Assembly (NCBI GenBank): GCA_910578645.1
Contig: CAJTQI010000003.1
Span: forward strand, 62,001 to 126,000
DNA length: 64,000 bases
DNA from: an uncultured Lachnospiraceae bacterium
GTDB taxonomy: Bacteria; Bacillota; Clostridia; Lachnospirales; Lachnospiraceae
Direction: 5' to 3'
Of the stretch, positions 6,651-16,418 are shown one piece after another (the stretch's first letter is position 1; each line of letters begins with the position of its first letter). The notes under the pieces are model-generated. The model made no database searches, was not told where the DNA came from, and was given only the letters and a program-made list of their open reading frames with translations. Position numbers and translations under genes: made by a program.

Positions 6651-9600
6651 GATTACGGTGACGGTCATAGCCGGGATGCAGCCGGGGGAGCCTGTGGTCA
6701 GCGGGTGGCATTTTAAAGAGGACGACATTTCCCCAAAAGGCGAGCTGATTTATGAAGACGGCATGTATAATGTGGCGCTGGCAGGGGGTGAGCGTGAGGT
6801 GCAGATTCCCTTTGATGATATCACCTCACTGTTTCCGGAGAGTGTGGTACTGGAGTTGATGTATCCACAGGCAGAGGCATATGGTGCAGGCAATGATGCG
6901 GGCAGCAGTGCCGGCAGCGGGGACTATACTACAGACAGCGCGGACAGTGTGACAGGCAGTGACGTAAACGATAAGGGAAGTACAGGCAGTTATGCGGACG
7001 GCAGCGATACAGACGATAGCTACGGTGCAGGCAGTGCGGAAAGCGCAGGAACACAGGGGGCAGGAATGCCCCAGGAGCTTGAACTGCCCGTAACCGGATG
7101 GAGCTGCCCGGAATATAAGGAGGATAAAGAAGGATATCTACCCTACGGTGGAAGTTTCTTTTTCCGGGCGCAGATTGGGACGGACAGTGACGGGAAGAGC
7201 TATGCCCTGGAGGAAGGCATGGAGCCTGTGGGCGTGCTTGTGATATTCGATGAGCCGATGACGATGGCGGACGATGGGATACTTCCCACGGAGGTGACGG
7301 CGGATATGACCTGCGGCGCCCAGGACATAAGGGGTACATATACGATTCATCCAGGCGTGACTGTGACATTGACAGGGCCGCTTAACGCGAATTACCGGAC
7401 AACAATAAAAGGAGGAGGGAAGATTGTCAGGGCAGACAGTTTTACGGGCACGGAAGGTGACGCGAAGGGGTCTGCCATGATTGTAGTAGACTATTATATC
7501 GGCTCCTCTTCCTCGGACTCATTGACTATCCAAGGCATTACGCTCGATGGAAGAAATGTGGGTGCATATGGGCCGATTCTGTATGTACAGCAAGGGAATT
7601 TAACTGCTACTGATAGTATTATCCAGAATGGCAATAATATAAGCCAATCGGCACGCGGAGGCGGTATATATTGTACTGATACTTTTTCTGATAATGGTTA
7701 TCCTAGAAGCACCTATGTGTATTTGCGTGAAGGAACGCTTATCAAGAATTGCAGTGCGAATCCGGGTGCAGGAGGTGAAGGCGGGGGAATCTATGTTTAT
7801 AGCAAAAATTGCTCCATATTTGACAGCGTTATTCAGGGCAACAAAGCATCTGTCGGTGGAGGCATCTATAACGCTAAAGAGACTATAGTGCAGGATAGTA
7901 TTGTTACGGGTAACAGTGCGGGAACAGGAAGTGAGATTTATGATAGAGCTACTAACAAGTTGCATATAAGAGGAACGTTTCAATCGACTAGGACTGGTGA
8001 GATATACTTAAAAAAGTCGGGTCAGGGTTCAAATTACTATATGATGTATCGACACCTCGATGGCGGTAGTTTGCCTAGCATTACCGTACGTACCAGTATT
8101 CCGAATGGTGAGAAGGAGGGGGAGTGTATTTTATATGATGATAGAAATGAATTTACGGAAGAAGAGATGGAACAGGTCACCGTGCAGGATGCGGATGGCT
8201 ATGTAACCGTGTTGACTGAGAATAACCAAAAGATATGCCTCAGCAAAGTATACCAAGTACAATATGAAAATATGGGAACCGGTGGAACAATCGAGGATGC
8301 AGACAATTATAAGAGTTATGTGGCCGCTCAGGGATTGGCGCTGCCGCCGGTCGATAAGGTGACAAGGCAGGGCTACACCTTCAATGGTTGGTATGCTGAC
8401 GACAAATTTACAGGCTCGGCGGTGACGTCTATACCGGCCAAAAGCAGTGGGGATAAGACCTATTATGCCAGGTGGACGCCGTTGACCTGTACTGTGACCT
8501 ATGCCTATGAGGGCGCAACAGGCAATAATACTACAAAGAGTAAAACGGTAACCTATGACAGCGTGTACGGCACGCTGCCAAGTCCTACAAAGACAGGCTT
8601 TTCATTCCAGGGGTGGTATACGGCACAAACCGGCGGCACGAAGGTGGAAAGTAGCACGAAGGTGGATAGTTATACAAACCATACGCTCTATGCCAGATGG
8701 AAGGACAGCGCCAAACCTGGGCAGCCGACGCTGCAAAACGGCGAGACGCTTCCTGCCGGGTGGACGAAGACGAAGAGCGACATCCCCCTTACATTAAAAG
8801 ACAATGTGGGCGTAACCCAGCTGTGGGTGAAGAAAGACAGCGGTACATACCAGCAAGTGAGCGGGTTCCCCGGCAGCGCTTCGGGCACGGCGCAGAACTA
8901 TAGTTACACATACACAGACACTGATACGGAGGGCAGCCATACTTATATCTTTAAGACAAAAGATGCGGTAGGGAATGTATCCGTTGACAGCGCTGTGTTT
9001 ACCTTAAAATATGACAAGACGCCTCCGGAAATCAATAACGTTTCTTATTCGGCAGGACATAAGACCTTGCAGGGATGGGAGATTGGCAGACCGGGCATGA
9101 CGGCTACCATTTCGCCCACCGATAAGCCGGCAGGAGGCAACAGCGGGGCGGATGTGATTACTTATACGGTGACGCCCCAGGGAGGGGCACCGGAGACGAA
9201 GACGGCTGCGGTAAGCGGTGGTAAGGCGACAATCACCTTTGGAAGCGAGTTTAAAGGGACGGTATCCGTCACCTGTACGGACAAGGCAGGAAATCAGTCC
9301 GCAGCCAAAATGTTGGGCTCATCGGGGGGAGGCGTTCTTGTGGAGAGCCATGCGCCCCAAGTCGGTTTCACGGTGAATGGCGGTGCGGTGTCGGATGCGT
9401 ATTATGAAACATCCCCGGCAGTCAAGGTTGAGGTGGACGACGGCGCGGACGGCGTTCTTTCCGGCGGTATCGCGGAAGTAAAATATAAGGTGGGAAACGG
9501 AGGCACGGAGAAAGGCGATGGGCAAAATTATACATCCGGCATCGTGGAAAAGAGCTCCTTCACCATTCCGGCAAGTGAAATACCAACCGGGATGACGCAG

Positions 9601-11190
9601 ATTACCGTGAAGGCAACGGACAATGCAGGCAATATGAAGACGGCCTATGTGACTGTCAAGGTAAAAGGTCCCGAGGCAGTACCTAACGCCGGACTGGATA
9701 AAACGTCGGAGAGCCTTACCGGGCTTACGCCGGATAAGGAATACAAGGTGAGCTATACGGACACGGACGGTACAAAAAAGAGCACTACAGTCAAAACGGA
9801 CGGGGACGGCAAGCTGAAGCTAGAGGAAGCGTGGGTAGACAAAACAGTGGAAATTGTGAAGCTTGGCAACGGAACGGACAGCACCGACAGCAGCCCCCAG
9901 AGCTTTACCATACCGCCCCGCCAGAATACCCCCACAGGCATAACGGCAGAAGGGGAGACAGGATGGGCGAAGAAGGATGGCAAGATTGTCGGGCTGACTG
10001 TTGGGACGGACTATGAGATTTCCGCAGGCGGCGCCTCCTGGCAGGATGTGACAGCGGACGCAGAGGGTGAAATCAAGAACCTGGCGCCGGGAAATTATCA
10101 GGTTCGGGTCAAGGCGGACAGCGCTACCATCGCCTCCAAACCTGTAACCTGCCGTGTGGCTGCCTATGTGTGCGGACATGTATGGGATGCAGGGAAAGTG
10201 ACAAAAGAGGCAACCGAAAAAACGCCTGGAATTAGAACATATACCTGTACAATCTGTAAAGTGACGAGACAGGAGACAATCCCGGCAAAAGGCGGTTCCC
10301 AAAATTCCGGCGGCGGCAAAGACGATGATAAAAAAGATGAAAATAAGAACGATAATTCCGGTGACAATGGCACAGGCGGCCAGGGCAGCGGTATTGGTGG
10401 AGCCGATGGCAACGGCACAGACGGTAATGGCACGGGCGGCCAGGGCAGCGGTATTGGTGGAGCCGATGGCAGTGGCACAGGCGGCAATGGAACAGGCGGC
10501 CAGGGCAGCGGCATTGATGGAACCGATGGCAACGGCACCGGGACAGGCAGTAACAGCGGTGGTGCGGATGGCGCAGGCACCGGAACCGACGGCACAGATA
10601 AGAAGGGTACAGGAAGTGACGTCGGCAGTGTGGTTGCAGGCAGCATAAACAAGGTCGTAGACATGTGGAAAGATGTCATAGGTACTGTCATCGGGATATA
10701 TGAGAATATCATAGGCAGCATAGCGGACGGCGGAAGCGGCTATATGATAGAGGGAGAAATAGCCTCAGTCGATATGCAGAAAATTATGACAGCCATAGGA
10801 GGCGCGCAGGTTCTTAATGGTTCCGGAAAAACAGCGGCAGGAAGTGAACAGTCCGCCTATGGCTCTGGAGAAGCAGCGGTGGGAAGTCCACAGTCTGTAT
10901 ATGGCTCGGACGAAGATGCGCAGGCAGGGACACAATCTGCATATGATTCTGGCAAAGGCGCAGCGGAAGGGACAATGCCCACAGGCGGCGCAAGCGAAGA
11001 TACGCAAGGAGGGGTACAGACTTCGCCTGGTTTTGGCAAGGAAGAAGGAAAGTGCAGTCTGTGCCATGTATGCCCGACTTTCTTTGGATGTTGCTATTTT
11101 GCATGGGGTGCAGTAGTAGGATTAGCGGTGGCCATATCGTTTATTTTTCATAGAAGGTGGCGCAGGAATAGATACAAGAATGAGACATAG
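6562..11190 (+). CDS. Giant surface protein, main body (out of frame with its N-terminus)
   Basis: The frame is open to 11190; the nominal start at 6562 is probably not used and the segment belongs to the gene starting at 5469. Domains in order: the rest of the beta domain; a Ser/Gly/Asp-rich linker (about 6880-7060); a parallel-beta-helix-like region with GGGIY and SVGGGIYN motifs (7300-8060); two InlB/Listeria-Bacteroides repeats (GYTFNGWY...YYARW and GFSFQGWY...LYARW, about 8360-8700); several Ig-like modules (8710-9660) including DKTPPEI; a CGHVWDAGKVTKEAT module with CTIC (10174-10290); Gly-rich 20-residue repeats (10375-10554); 14-residue GSG..A repeats (10820-10990); and a C-terminal membrane segment with basic tail RRWRRNRYK. 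There is no LPXTG motif. Likely an adhesin or matrix protein on the cell surface. Confidence 0.82.
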   Translation: MTVRRRGLMYLRLFCLAGMSYRGGGITLPEITVTVIAGMQPGEPVVSGWHFKEDDISPKGELIYEDGMYNVALAGGEREVQIPFDDITSLFPESVVLELMYPQAEAYGAGNDAGSSAGSGDYTTDSADSVTGSDVNDKGSTGSYADGSDTDDSYGAGSAESAGTQGAGMPQELELPVTGWSCPEYKEDKEGYLPYGGSFFFRAQIGTDSDGKSYALEEGMEPVGVLVIFDEPMTMADDGILPTEVTADMTCGAQDIRGTYTIHPGVTVTLTGPLNANYRTTIKGGGKIVRADSFTGTEGDAKGSAMIVVDYYIGSSSSDSLTIQGITLDGRNVGAYGPILYVQQGNLTATDSIIQNGNNISQSARGGGIYCTDTFSDNGYPRSTYVYLREGTLIKNCSANPGAGGEGGGIYVYSKNCSIFDSVIQGNKASVGGGIYNAKETIVQDSIVTGNSAGTGSEIYDRATNKLHIRGTFQSTRTGEIYLKKSGQGSNYYMMYRHLDGGSLPSITVRTSIPNGEKEGECILYDDRNEFTEEEMEQVTVQDADGYVTVLTENNQKICLSKVYQVQYENMGTGGTIEDADNYKSYVAAQGLALPPVDKVTRQGYTFNGWYADDKFTGSAVTSIPAKSSGDKTYYARWTPLTCTVTYAYEGATGNNTTKSKTVTYDSVYGTLPSPTKTGFSFQGWYTAQTGGTKVESSTKVDSYTNHTLYARWKDSAKPGQPTLQNGETLPAGWTKTKSDIPLTLKDNVGVTQLWVKKDSGTYQQVSGFPGSASGTAQNYSYTYTDTDTEGSHTYIFKTKDAVGNVSVDSAVFTLKYDKTPPEINNVSYSAGHKTLQGWEIGRPGMTATISPTDKPAGGNSGADVITYTVTPQGGAPETKTAAVSGGKATITFGSEFKGTVSVTCTDKAGNQSAAKMLGSSGGGVLVESHAPQVGFTVNGGAVSDAYYETSPAVKVEVDDGADGVLSGGIAEVKYKVGNGGTEKGDGQNYTSGIVEKSSFTIPASEIPTGMTQITVKATDNAGNMKTAYVTVKVKGPEAVPNAGLDKTSESLTGLTPDKEYKVSYTDTDGTKKSTTVKTDGDGKLKLEEAWVDKTVEIVKLGNGTDSTDSSPQSFTIPPRQNTPTGITAEGETGWAKKDGKIVGLTVGTDYEISAGGASWQDVTADAEGEIKNLAPGNYQVRVKADSATIASKPVTCRVAAYVCGHVWDAGKVTKEATEKTPGIRTYTCTICKVTRQETIPAKGGSQNSGGGKDDDKKDENKNDNSGDNGTGGQGSGIGGADGNGTDGNGTGGQGSGIGGADGSGTGGNGTGGQGSGIDGTDGNGTGTGSNSGGADGAGTGTDGTDKKGTGSDVGSVVAGSINKVVDMWKDVIGTVIGIYENIIGSIADGGSGYMIEGEIASVDMQKIMTAIGGAQVLNGSGKTAAGSEQSAYGSGEAAVGSPQSVYGSDEDAQAGTQSAYDSGKGAAEGTMPTGGASEDTQGGVQTSPGFGKEEGKCSLCHVCPTFFGCCYFAWGAVVGLAVAISFIFHRRWRRNRYKNET
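6626..6635 (+). repeat. Poly-G tract (G10) inside a coding region
   Basis: Ten consecutive G residues lie exactly where two ORFs in different frames must be joined. Nine (or twelve) G would give one open frame from 5469 to 11190; ten does not. Homopolymer G tracts of this length are classic slipped-strand contingency loci, but also classic sequencing errors. Confidence 0.9.
10375..10554 (+). repeat. Three tandem 60-bp coding repeats
   Basis: Copies start at 10375, 10435 and 10495 with an exact 60-bp period and encode a 20-residue Gly-rich unit beginning GGQGSGIGG. The first two copies are nearly identical; the third has drifted. The period is a multiple of three, so copy-number change would alter stalk length without breaking the frame. 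Confidence 0.9.
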
Positions 11191-11200
11191 ATAAAACAAC

Positions 11201-11236
11201 AGGCCGGAAATCTGGAATAGGTTTCCGGCCTTCTTT
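11201..11236 (+). terminator. Rho-independent terminator of the surface protein gene
   Basis: AGGCCGGAAA (11201-11210) pairs perfectly with TTTCCGGCCT (11222-11231), loop of 11 nt, followed by TCTTT. It lies 10 bp after the stop codon. Confidence 0.88.
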
Positions 11237-11434
11237 ACCATAAACTAATTGCAATATCCGGCAAAATACAGTAATATTTCTAATACGTTGTTTCTTAAAT
11301 AACCAGGCTCAAAAGGGAAGTTATTTACTGGTGAATTAAGAAAACATTAAAGATTTTCCCATCTTTTCCTTTATGTTTTCATGGTCTAATTAGAAAAGAC
11401 GAAGGATACAAGACGAGGGTTTAAGGAGGCAGGC

Positions 11435-12127
11435 ATGGCGAATATTCTGGTGTGTGACGATGATAAAGAGATTGTGGATGCAATTGAAATCTATTTGCTA
11501 CAGGAAGGATACACGATTTTCAAGGCTTATGACGGTGAGCAGGCAATTAAACTTCTAAAAGAACAGCAGATTCACCTGCTTCTGATTGACATTATGATGC
11601 CGAAACTGGACGGCATCCATGCGACTCTTAAGATTAGGGAGTATTCAAGCATTCCCATTATTATTTTGTCGGCGAAGTCGGAGGACAACGATAAGATACT
11701 GGGGCTGAACATTGGGGCGGATGACTATGTGACGAAACCTTTTAACCCGCTTGAACTTGTGGCGAGGGTGAAATCCAATTTAAGAAGATATACGGTACTC
11801 GGCAACCTGAATGCGGATAACAATGCACTTTTTCAGGTGGGAGGGCTGTGCATTGATGATGATACGAAAGAAGTGACGGTGGATGGGGAGAGCGTGAAGC
11901 TGACGCCTATCGAGTACAATATTTTGCTGCTTCTTGTAAAAAACTGCGGGAGGGTCTTTTCCATTGACCAGATTTACGAGAGCATATGGAATGAAGAGGC
12001 TATCGGGGCGGACAATACGGTGGCGGTGCATATCAGGCATATACGTGAGAAGATTGAGATTAATCCGAAAGAGCCAAGATATCTGAAAGTGGTGTGGGGC
12101 GTCGGGTACAAGATTGAGAAACAATAG
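11435..12127 (+). CDS. OmpR/PhoB-family response regulator
   Basis: A 230-residue two-domain regulator. The receiver domain spans residues 1-120 with the acidic pocket DDD (8-10), phospho-acceptor Asp52 in LLLIDIMMPKLDG, the conserved S in ILSAKSED, and K in YVTKPFNPLEL. The C-terminal winged helix (about 130-230) holds LTPIEYNILLLLVKNCGRVFS and AVHIRHIREKIE...YLKVVWGVGYKIE. The start ATG follows AAGGAGG. The histidine kinase starts 74 bp downstream, so the pair is one operon. It probably controls envelope genes; the adjacent surface protein gene is a candidate target, by position only. Confidence 0.93.
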   Translation: MANILVCDDDKEIVDAIEIYLLQEGYTIFKAYDGEQAIKLLKEQQIHLLLIDIMMPKLDGIHATLKIREYSSIPIIILSAKSEDNDKILGLNIGADDYVTKPFNPLELVARVKSNLRRYTVLGNLNADNNALFQVGGLCIDDDTKEVTVDGESVKLTPIEYNILLLLVKNCGRVFSIDQIYESIWNEEAIGADNTVAVHIRHIREKIEINPKEPRYLKVVWGVGYKIEKQ

Positions 12128-12201
12128 CATTTTTCAGTGTGTTATATATGTGCAGGACAGGTGTGCAGGAGAGAGGCTGGACGCTTCGGAATGGAGATAA
12201 G

Positions 12202-14937
12202 ATGGAGAAAGACGAAAAGAAAAAAAGACCAAAGAAGAGTAGGCATACGGTGAGGACTATACTGCGTATCCTGCAGCATATATCCCTGGGTGCGATGGCG
12301 CTTGCGATGCTTGTTGTGGTGAGCGGCTCTACCGTGTGGGTGGAGGGGTTCAGAGGGGACATGGATTTCAATATGTATTCCCAGGACAGAAACAGCCCCT
12401 ATGAAGAATCCGGGATGTTTAACAGTATTTTCGGGTATGCGGTGGCGGATATTATCCGGTATGGGGTGGTGAGCAGCCAGTTAGAGACGGACGGATACTT
12501 TGACGGAAATAAAATGATTGACGTGACTGCCTACAACTACCGCGACATCGGTTTGCCGGAGCAGTATGTGACTGCGGAATATTCTTTGGAAGATTTGCTC
12601 AAGTGGGCGAATTATGGATTTGAGTGGACGTCGGTACAGATGACGCCGGAACAGGCGGAGAAATTCTTGTCGGATAAAACGAGGGTGGTGGTGATTGACC
12701 CGGAGAGCAAATACTATAATACTTCCGATGCAAGTTACTTAAAATCAGATATTGGGGCATATACGTTTGTGAACGATGTGTCTGCCAACCAGCTGTGGGT
12801 GGATACCGATGATTATGACGGTTTTGTGGATGGATACCAGAACAGCGACTCCGATAGCGAAGTTTTGGTTGAGGTATTTGAAGAAGGGACAGGGCAGCCG
12901 GAGGATGGCGGCACAGAGCCGGACGCTGACAGTTCTGGACAGGAGGAGGTGAAGTCTTACGATGTGCTTGTCAACCGCTATAAGACGGCGGAAGGAAAGA
13001 ACCTGGAGGAATATGTTTCGGACTGGGATATTTATTATGACCTGTGCCATAACGTGAGGCGTGCCGCCGACAGTCTGGTATATAATTACAATGAGTATGT
13101 GGATTATGGAGAGTATTACAGTCCGCAGAAATCTAATGTGGAATACCTGATTATGAAGACTGTGGGCGATAACATGCAGATATACAGTAATTTGGAAGAC
13201 GAGCAGAAGCTTTATGGCGTGACGGAGTTTATGGTATTAGAGGAGGGCGCAGAAAGCGGCTTAATCCATGATGCAGGGAAATATATTTATTACAGTCCGG
13301 CGGATATGGTCTATCTGACCAACACAACGATTGCGGAGGAGACGGTACGGGGCATATTAAACAGCTATGACTATGCTTATCCGGAGACTGTGAAGATTTG
13401 GATGAATGTGGATACTTCCTATCCAATCCATGATGTGTTTTGGCAGGGGGCGGAAGGGTTTGAAAATGTCATGCCTCATTTCTGGCAATGGGTTGGGGTA
13501 GCGCTTTTTTCATGTGTGCTGTACTTGGTACTTTTGTTCTATCTGACTGGCGTAGCGGGCAGGGAGATTGATGAAAACGGGAATCCGTACATTCGATTGC
13601 AGCCATTCGACAAGATTCATACGGAGGCGGCATTACTGATTGCCTGCGGTGCGATTGTTCTGGCAATATGGGTATTGATTGTCCTGATGGAACTGGCTAA
13701 CTTTAATTCGGTTGACTTGTCGGCTGCGTCCGGAGGGATGCTCCATGAGCGGTGGTTTAGGATTCTGTTGGCGGCGGGTATATTCCTGGCGGACAGCGTG
13801 GCGATGTACTTCTTCTACAGTTTGGTCAGACGGATTAAGGCGCGGACACTCTGGAAAGACAGTTATACATGCAAAGCGGCCCGCAGGGCGAAGAAGTTTG
13901 TGTGGAGGGCATACGATAACAGCCATATTATACTCAGGGTGTTGGTTCCTTACATGCTCTTTCTCTTGTTCAATTTCATCATGGTATTTGTGGCGTTTGT
14001 GGGAGACGGCTTTGGGACGGTGCTTGCCCTTGCATTTCTGGTGGCATTCGATATTCTTGTTGGAAACTTATTCTACCGGAATGCAAAGGAGCAACAGGAA
14101 ATTATACAAGGGATAGAGACCATTGCAGGCGGACAGTTGGAGCACCAGGTAGAGACAAGTAACCTTCATGGGGATAATCTGACGCTGGCCCATTCCGTGA
14201 ATAGTATCGGAAAGGGTATCAAGGAAGCCGTGGAAATCAGCATGAAGGATGAGCGGATGAAAGCCGACTTGATTACCAATGTATCCCATGACATTAAGAC
14301 GCCGCTAACTTCTATTATCAACTATGTGGACTTGATTAAAAGAGAGCAGGTTGATAATGAGAAGGTACAGAATTATATCCAGGTACTTGACGAGAAGTCA
14401 CAGCGGCTTAAGCAGCTTACGGATGATTTGGTGGAGGCAAGCAAGATTTCTTCGGGGAATATCAGCCTTCATTTCGAGAAGATTAACCTGACAGAACTGA
14501 TGAACCAGACGATTGGAGAATTTTCCGAGAAGTTTGAGCAGAAAGGCTTGACCACGGTTATGAATGTCCATGCGCAGAATGCGTTTATTGAAGCGGACAG
14601 CCGTAGAATATGGCGGGTGATTGAGAATCTGTTTAACAATATTTACAAGTATGCCATGGAAGGTACACGCGTCTATGTGACGGTGGGGAGAGCGTCCGGT
14701 GACGGGGACAGTGTGGAGGTGTCTATCAAAAATATTTCCGAGTCGCCCCTCAACTGCAATCCTGATGAGTTGACGGAACGCTTTATCAGGGGAGATGAAT
14801 CCAGGACGACAGAAGGAAGCGGCCTTGGTCTGTCCATTGCCAAGAACCTGACACTGGCGCAGGGCGGTACATTTGAGATTCAGTTGGATGGGGATTTATT
14901 CAAAGTCATTCTTACATTCCCGCTTGCCCAGGTGTAA
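12202..14937 (+). CDS. Sensor histidine kinase with large extracytoplasmic domain
   Basis: About 911 residues. ATG 12202 was chosen for its GGAGA site and because the protein then begins with a basic cytoplasmic tail (KDEKKKRPKKSRH). TM1 is encoded near 12286-12350. A long external domain of about 370 residues follows, with Tyr/Asp-rich sequence and an acidic patch near 12890-12950. Four to six further membrane helices lie at 13490-14070. A HAMP-like linker leads to the dimerisation helix with the phospho-acceptor His in NVSHDIKTPL (about 14278). The ATPase domain shows NNIYKYAM and GSGLGLSIAKNL. It phosphorylates the regulator at 11435. The external domain is not one I can assign, so the signal is unknown. 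Confidence 0.92.
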   Translation: MEKDEKKKRPKKSRHTVRTILRILQHISLGAMALAMLVVVSGSTVWVEGFRGDMDFNMYSQDRNSPYEESGMFNSIFGYAVADIIRYGVVSSQLETDGYFDGNKMIDVTAYNYRDIGLPEQYVTAEYSLEDLLKWANYGFEWTSVQMTPEQAEKFLSDKTRVVVIDPESKYYNTSDASYLKSDIGAYTFVNDVSANQLWVDTDDYDGFVDGYQNSDSDSEVLVEVFEEGTGQPEDGGTEPDADSSGQEEVKSYDVLVNRYKTAEGKNLEEYVSDWDIYYDLCHNVRRAADSLVYNYNEYVDYGEYYSPQKSNVEYLIMKTVGDNMQIYSNLEDEQKLYGVTEFMVLEEGAESGLIHDAGKYIYYSPADMVYLTNTTIAEETVRGILNSYDYAYPETVKIWMNVDTSYPIHDVFWQGAEGFENVMPHFWQWVGVALFSCVLYLVLLFYLTGVAGREIDENGNPYIRLQPFDKIHTEAALLIACGAIVLAIWVLIVLMELANFNSVDLSAASGGMLHERWFRILLAAGIFLADSVAMYFFYSLVRRIKARTLWKDSYTCKAARRAKKFVWRAYDNSHIILRVLVPYMLFLLFNFIMVFVAFVGDGFGTVLALAFLVAFDILVGNLFYRNAKEQQEIIQGIETIAGGQLEHQVETSNLHGDNLTLAHSVNSIGKGIKEAVEISMKDERMKADLITNVSHDIKTPLTSIINYVDLIKREQVDNEKVQNYIQVLDEKSQRLKQLTDDLVEASKISSGNISLHFEKINLTELMNQTIGEFSEKFEQKGLTTVMNVHAQNAFIEADSRRIWRVIENLFNNIYKYAMEGTRVYVTVGRASGDGDSVEVSIKNISESPLNCNPDELTERFIRGDESRTTEGSGLGLSIAKNLTLAQGGTFEIQLDGDLFKVILTFPLAQV

Positions 14938-14945
14938 AGAAATAT

Positions 14946-14992
14946 AAAGAGGGTGTCCCAAAGTCATGAAATGACTGAGGGCGCCCTCTTCT
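14946..14992 (+). terminator. Terminator of the two-component operon
   Basis: AGAGGGTGTCCC...AAGTCA pairs, with mismatches, with TGACTGAGGGCGCCCTCT. A short T-containing tail (TCTTCTG) follows. It lies 10 bp after the kinase stop and between convergent genes, so it may serve both strands. Confidence 0.7.
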
Positions 14993-15023
14993 GAAAATCC
15001 TCGGATATTTTCGAGTTCGCTTT

Positions 15024-16217
15024 TTATAAGTCCAGTGGATTCATCTCGCGTTTGTTATATTTGGCAAGAACCTGATGAATCTTTTCGGTAGGCGTATAGA
15101 TATTTGCCATGGACGCATCATGGTTCATAAAATCCACGATTGACGCAACGAATTTGCTCATATCTGCTTCCACATAATAGGACTTATCCTTTAAGGCAGG
15201 AAGCTGATAGCAGAGATTCGTGGTGATAATCTTGTCGAAATAGCATTGTTCATAGGCGGTATCGAAGGCATCCAGGCCATCCGTAAACAAACCGAAAGTA
15301 CAGCATATAAAAACGCGCTTAGCATTCATCTTTTTAAGCTGCTTGGCTGTGTCAATCATGCTTCCGCCTGAAGAAATCATGTCATCGATGATAATGGCGT
15401 CTTTGCCGTCCACATTGTCTCCCAAAAACTCATGAGCCACAATAGGGTTTTTCCCGCCCACGATGGTGGAATAATCCCGGCGTTTATAGAACATACCGGC
15501 ATCAACACCTAGCACATTTGCAAAATATACCGCCCTGTCCAGTGCACCTTCGTCCGGGCTGATTACGATAGTATGTTCCTTGTCGATTATCAGGTCTTTT
15601 TCCGTGCGCAGCAGTGACTGTATGAACTGGTAGGGAGGGGTGAAATTGTCGAATCCTCTGATAGGTACGGAGTTTTGGACTCTTGGGTCATGGGCATCGA
15701 AAGTGATGAAGTTGGAGACGCCCATATCCATCAGTTCTTTGATGGCATATGCGCAGTCTAAGGATTCCCGGCCGTTTCGCTTGTGCTGTCTGCCTTCATA
15801 GAGAAAAGGCATAATAACGCTGACACGGTGTGCCTTGCCGTTGATTGCGGCGATGATTCGTTTTAAGTCTTGGTAATGGTCATCGGGGGACATATGGTTT
15901 ATGTAGCCGTTCATAGGGTAGGTGATGCTGTGGTTGCAGACATCCATAAGGATGAAGATATCCTTGCCCCGGACGGATGTTGTGAGAGTACCTTTCGCTT
16001 CGCCGCTGCCGAAGCGGGGACATTGTGCTTCTATCAGATAATTGTCTTCCATATATCCGTGAAAAGCCGGGTCTTTCTTGAAACTGTTATCCAGACTCTT
16101 ACGGAATTCTACTAGGTGACTGTTGACTTTGGTGGCTAATGGCAGTGCCGATTTTGTGGTGAGAAGTTTTACCGGGGCTACCGGCATAGCATTCTTTAAC
16201 TCTTCTGTATTAGGCAT
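15024..16217 (-). CDS. prs: Ribose-phosphate pyrophosphokinase (long form)
   Basis: Makes PRPP from ribose 5-phosphate and ATP for purine, pyrimidine, His and Trp synthesis. With the start at 16217 (GGAG six bases upstream on the minus strand) it is 397 residues; an upstream ATG at 16256 would add 13 residues but has no ribosome binding site. The PRPP-binding loop is clear: IIIDDMISSGGSMIDTAKQL. The ATP/ribose-phosphate region has MPFLYEGRQHKRNGRES and FDAHDPRVQNS. It is about 80 residues longer than classical PrsA (around 315), because of an N-terminal extension and inserts; such long forms are common in Clostridia. It is transcribed alone, convergent with the two-component operon and divergent from the DUF512 gene. 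Confidence 0.9.
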   Translation of the reverse strand: MPNTEELKNAMPVAPVKLLTTKSALPLATKVNSHLVEFRKSLDNSFKKDPAFHGYMEDNYLIEAQCPRFGSGEAKGTLTTSVRGKDIFILMDVCNHSITYPMNGYINHMSPDDHYQDLKRIIAAINGKAHRVSVIMPFLYEGRQHKRNGRESLDCAYAIKELMDMGVSNFITFDAHDPRVQNSVPIRGFDNFTPPYQFIQSLLRTEKDLIIDKEHTIVISPDEGALDRAVYFANVLGVDAGMFYKRRDYSTIVGGKNPIVAHEFLGDNVDGKDAIIIDDMISSGGSMIDTAKQLKKMNAKRVFICCTFGLFTDGLDAFDTAYEQCYFDKIITTNLCYQLPALKDKSYYVEADMSKFVASIVDFMNHDASMANIYTPTEKIHQVLAKYNKREMNPLDL

Positions 16218-16418
16218 AAAAATCTCCGTTCTAGCATAGTCTTTAGGTTCGCCCATAAATACTTTACTGTCAAAATATCATACTGAGTCAGGGGAGAGTA
16301 TCTGGCCTGCGGTACATATGGTTGCAAAGGCGCAGTCTCCTGACAATTATTTTATATCATTATGATAGTGACACGTCAAGAAAATTCTAGTAGAATAAAA
16401 GGGTAAAAAGAACTTCCC

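Noticed and set aside
10375..10554. Regular 60-bp repeats as a CRISPR-like array
   Set aside because: The repeats are in frame within a coding region, have no unique spacers and there are no cas genes.
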